Shown piece after piece: positions 24,601 to 25,193 of a stretch of DNA of 25,193 nucleotides (the stretch's first letter is position 1; every line of letters begins with the position of its first letter). The position numbers and the translations under genes are program-made. The stretch is from Rhodospirillaceae bacterium (lineage in GTDB: Bacteria; Pseudomonadota; Alphaproteobacteria; MPNO01; UBA2964): positions 1 through 25,193 of the forward strand of contig JABJKO010000293.1 of NCBI GenBank assembly GCA_018660305.1, written 5' to 3'. The notes beneath the pieces were generated by a model. It was not told where the DNA came from, did not search any database, and saw only the letters and a program-made list of their open reading frames with translations.

Positions 24601-24783
24601 CTCAAGAGTCACCCGGAAGGGCGCACCATGGCCGTTCAGGGCTTCTTCGAAATGCGGTGTGAGGAAATTGAGAGGGACAGGCCCCTGGGACAGGCGCCAT
24701 GCCGCGGCCCCGGTGAGCAGCATAATGCCCAGAAGAGACGCAGCTGCAATTTCAGCCAGAACCCGTGTTGTCCGCACAATCAT
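21652..24783 (-). CDS. Large AsmA-like / YhdP-type envelope protein
   Basis: A 1043-residue protein with one N-terminal membrane anchor ([18 protein letters not shown] near 12-29) and a long periplasmic part rich in alternating beta strands, as in the AsmA/YhdP/TamB-like bridge proteins that carry phospholipids between membranes. Near the C-terminus come [20 protein letters not shown], then the typical [20 protein letters not shown] and [19 protein letters not shown], signatures of the AsmA-like C-terminal domain. The length is close to but shorter than E. coli YhdP. GGAG lies about eight bases before the ATG. It is divergent from glnE across an 81-base gap and overlaps tyrS at the 3' end by three or four bases. 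Role in outer-membrane lipid homeostasis is inferred from the family. Confidence 0.88.
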   Translation of the reverse strand: MIVRTTRVLAEIAAASLLGIMLLTGAAAWRLSQGPVPLNFLTPHFEEALNGHGAPFRVTLEKTILAWAGWERTLDIRVVDVRATAKNGRLIAQVPEISVSVSVRGLLQGIVAPTSLDLIGGSLQLVRRKNGELAMTFGDLTGEGEDSIRDAVFERLIEVLSAEPSPDRPASYLRRVSILDARLRIDDRSAGVVWGAPETNIILLREDGEIQGTFFTQLDIGGSITAVNGAASWQPNSDIIRIDTEFSGVRTDRVAAKLPFLKGVESLRLNVRGRVGSTITLDGELRDANFDLVAGQGQATYSAFWPSGLPIKSAHIQGSFDGDTGSLEIDKLLVDLDGPKLSGRTTVLKLGDGLAIDGVVTIDRLKLEALSRYWPGNVASRPRKWVLENMPSGIVEGTKATLSLRIPDLATGDIRVESFAGKLRLRDTTIYHVKGLPPIRKMAATAVFSRDRFIGTVRSGVAKKLKVRSASVRLTNLDKDTEQADIDVTVEGALEDALSMIDRPPLGFVSLLGMQPTGVSGRTTTDLTFSFPIDRSIELADVDIRGRARLTDINVPNFAFGRTISADSLTLKVDKAGLELSGEANVGLVPATIKWIERFDEKEPYKRRYEAQAVLDKDGRKAAGLPDLSPYLTGPVSVDLSYLQAVKGKKELALKFALKNAGLWLPGLHWRKQAGEEGVAWLSIDLQSDSTVNIRQFDLRTGTLSLDGSVAFDENRALARAVIGKFKHGRTNVSATIAPHADGGFNLDVRGSEFDATPFLKEDDTTVPQATTLPNLHINATLDRIWFDEEKSFSNLSARLTGKEGEWQKIDATGHLGAGHEIKLSYEVAPIPQLSIKAANAGETLRALDLFGTMQGGTLLLSARKSDKKRPEAWIGTLDVTDFVMVKAPVLAKVLTNLSLTGIQNNLSGKGIQFVKLDVPFEFENDIFKILNARSVGSELGITVEGTVDRGKDVVDLRGTIVPAYTINSVLGNIPVLGTLLTGKKGSGVFAATYKIGGSVDNPKISVNPLAALAPGFLRNLIGIFDGSIKPDGGNSSVIPDTN

Positions 24784-24864
24784 GGTGAGGGCTCCGCGCC
24801 GGCTTGACCCGCGAAGGTGCGTGGATCAGTCTGTAAATACCCAATATTTAAGGAAATACAGGCG

Positions 24865-25193
24865 TTGGTATTCGATTCTGCAACACTGGTCCCGGAGCCC
24901 GAGCAATTGCCTTCGCCAGGCAATTTGGAAGGTGTCGAGCTGGGGTTACAGCACTGGCGGGACGCCGCGAACCGCACTGATAATTCCGATCTCATTTCTT
25001 TTGTCGAATACACGCTTCAGGATAACCGAATTCGTCGTCTTCTGGCTGCAATTTTCGGCAACAGCCCTTTCCTCACACACAGTCTTATATCGGATATAGC
25101 CTTCGCCCAACGGCTGTTTCAAGAGGGGCCGGATACTACCCTTAATTCAATCCTCGCCAGCGTGGCCGAAGACGCCATTCCCGGCGCCACGAC
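24865..25193 (+). CDS. glnE: Glutamine synthetase adenylyltransferase/deadenylylase, 5' part
   Basis: An open frame with no stop runs off the window end and encodes 109 residues. It includes RIRRLLAAIFGNSPFLTHSL and, a little later, QRLFQEGPDTTLNSILASV, which match the N-terminus of alphaproteobacterial GlnE (the GNSPFLT element precedes the first nucleotidyltransferase domain). GlnE adenylylates and deadenylylates glutamine synthetase in response to PII. The start is probably TTG 24865, with AAGGA ten bases upstream; no ATG exists in frame, and GTG near 24817 is the alternative with no ribosome binding site. Only the leading segment is present, so catalytic motifs cannot be checked. Confidence 0.85.
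   Translation, partial: MVFDSATLVPEPEQLPSPGNLEGVELGLQHWRDAANRTDNSDLISFVEYTLQDNRIRRLLAAIFGNSPFLTHSLISDIAFAQRLFQEGPDTTLNSILASVAEDAIPGAT

Noticed and set aside
1..25193. CRISPR array, insertion sequence, prophage or integrative element
   Set aside because: No spaced direct-repeat array, transposase, integrase or terminal inverted repeats seen; base composition is fairly even apart from short intergenic gaps.

Overview
The window looks like a GC-rich alphaproteobacterial chromosome, plausibly Rhodospirillales-like; the order is not fixed by the sequence. The evidence is the gene forms themselves: ispG, iscR/cysteine desulfurase/ferredoxin, mnmA, anmK, tyrS, a large AsmA-like protein and the start of glnE, plus an alphaproteobacterial-style elongator tRNA-Met. 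There are no insertion sequences, phage genes, CRISPR arrays or rRNA. Most of it is housekeeping DNA; the accessory part is roughly 1.5-13.4 kb.

Layout. (1) 62-1291: ispG, which seems to begin at a non-canonical ATT codon. (2) 1499-4502: two paralogous cytosolic NMT1/THI5-fold proteins, divergent from a LysR regulator, with no ABC permease or ATPase nearby. (3) 4499-8773: a tight same-strand cluster of a formamidase-like hydrolase, a VOC protein, a 449-residue alpha/beta hydrolase and a gamma-glutamyltransferase-family enzyme, probably one catabolic or salvage operon. (4) 8843-12650: a Tat-exported DUF882/M15 peptidase, a degenerate-peroxiredoxin/2OG-Fe(II) oxygenase fusion, and an exported animal-type haem peroxidase with a variant PEP-CTERM tail. 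The peroxidase has a consensus-perfect sigma-54 promoter. (5) 12457-13640: a small hypothetical gene, a dienelactone hydrolase, an orphan coding-like fragment and tRNA-Met. (6) 13712-19117: sulfur and cofactor genes. These are mnmA, a methyltransferase with a signal peptide, and an iscR-cysteine desulfurase-ferredoxin-tenA operon divergent from an alpha/beta hydrolase. (7) 19145-25193: anmK and tyrS (divergent), an AsmA-like protein, and the 5' part of glnE.

How the genes fit together. The cysteine desulfurase can supply sulfur both to Fe-S clusters (IspG, ferredoxin, IscR) and to MnmA for tRNA thiolation. TenA links the same operon to thiamine pyrimidine salvage. The most novel points are the sigma-54 control of a PEP-CTERM haem peroxidase and the paired signal-less THI5-fold proteins, which may be enzymes rather than transport receptors. 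Functions rest on motif recognition by eye; no database search was run.
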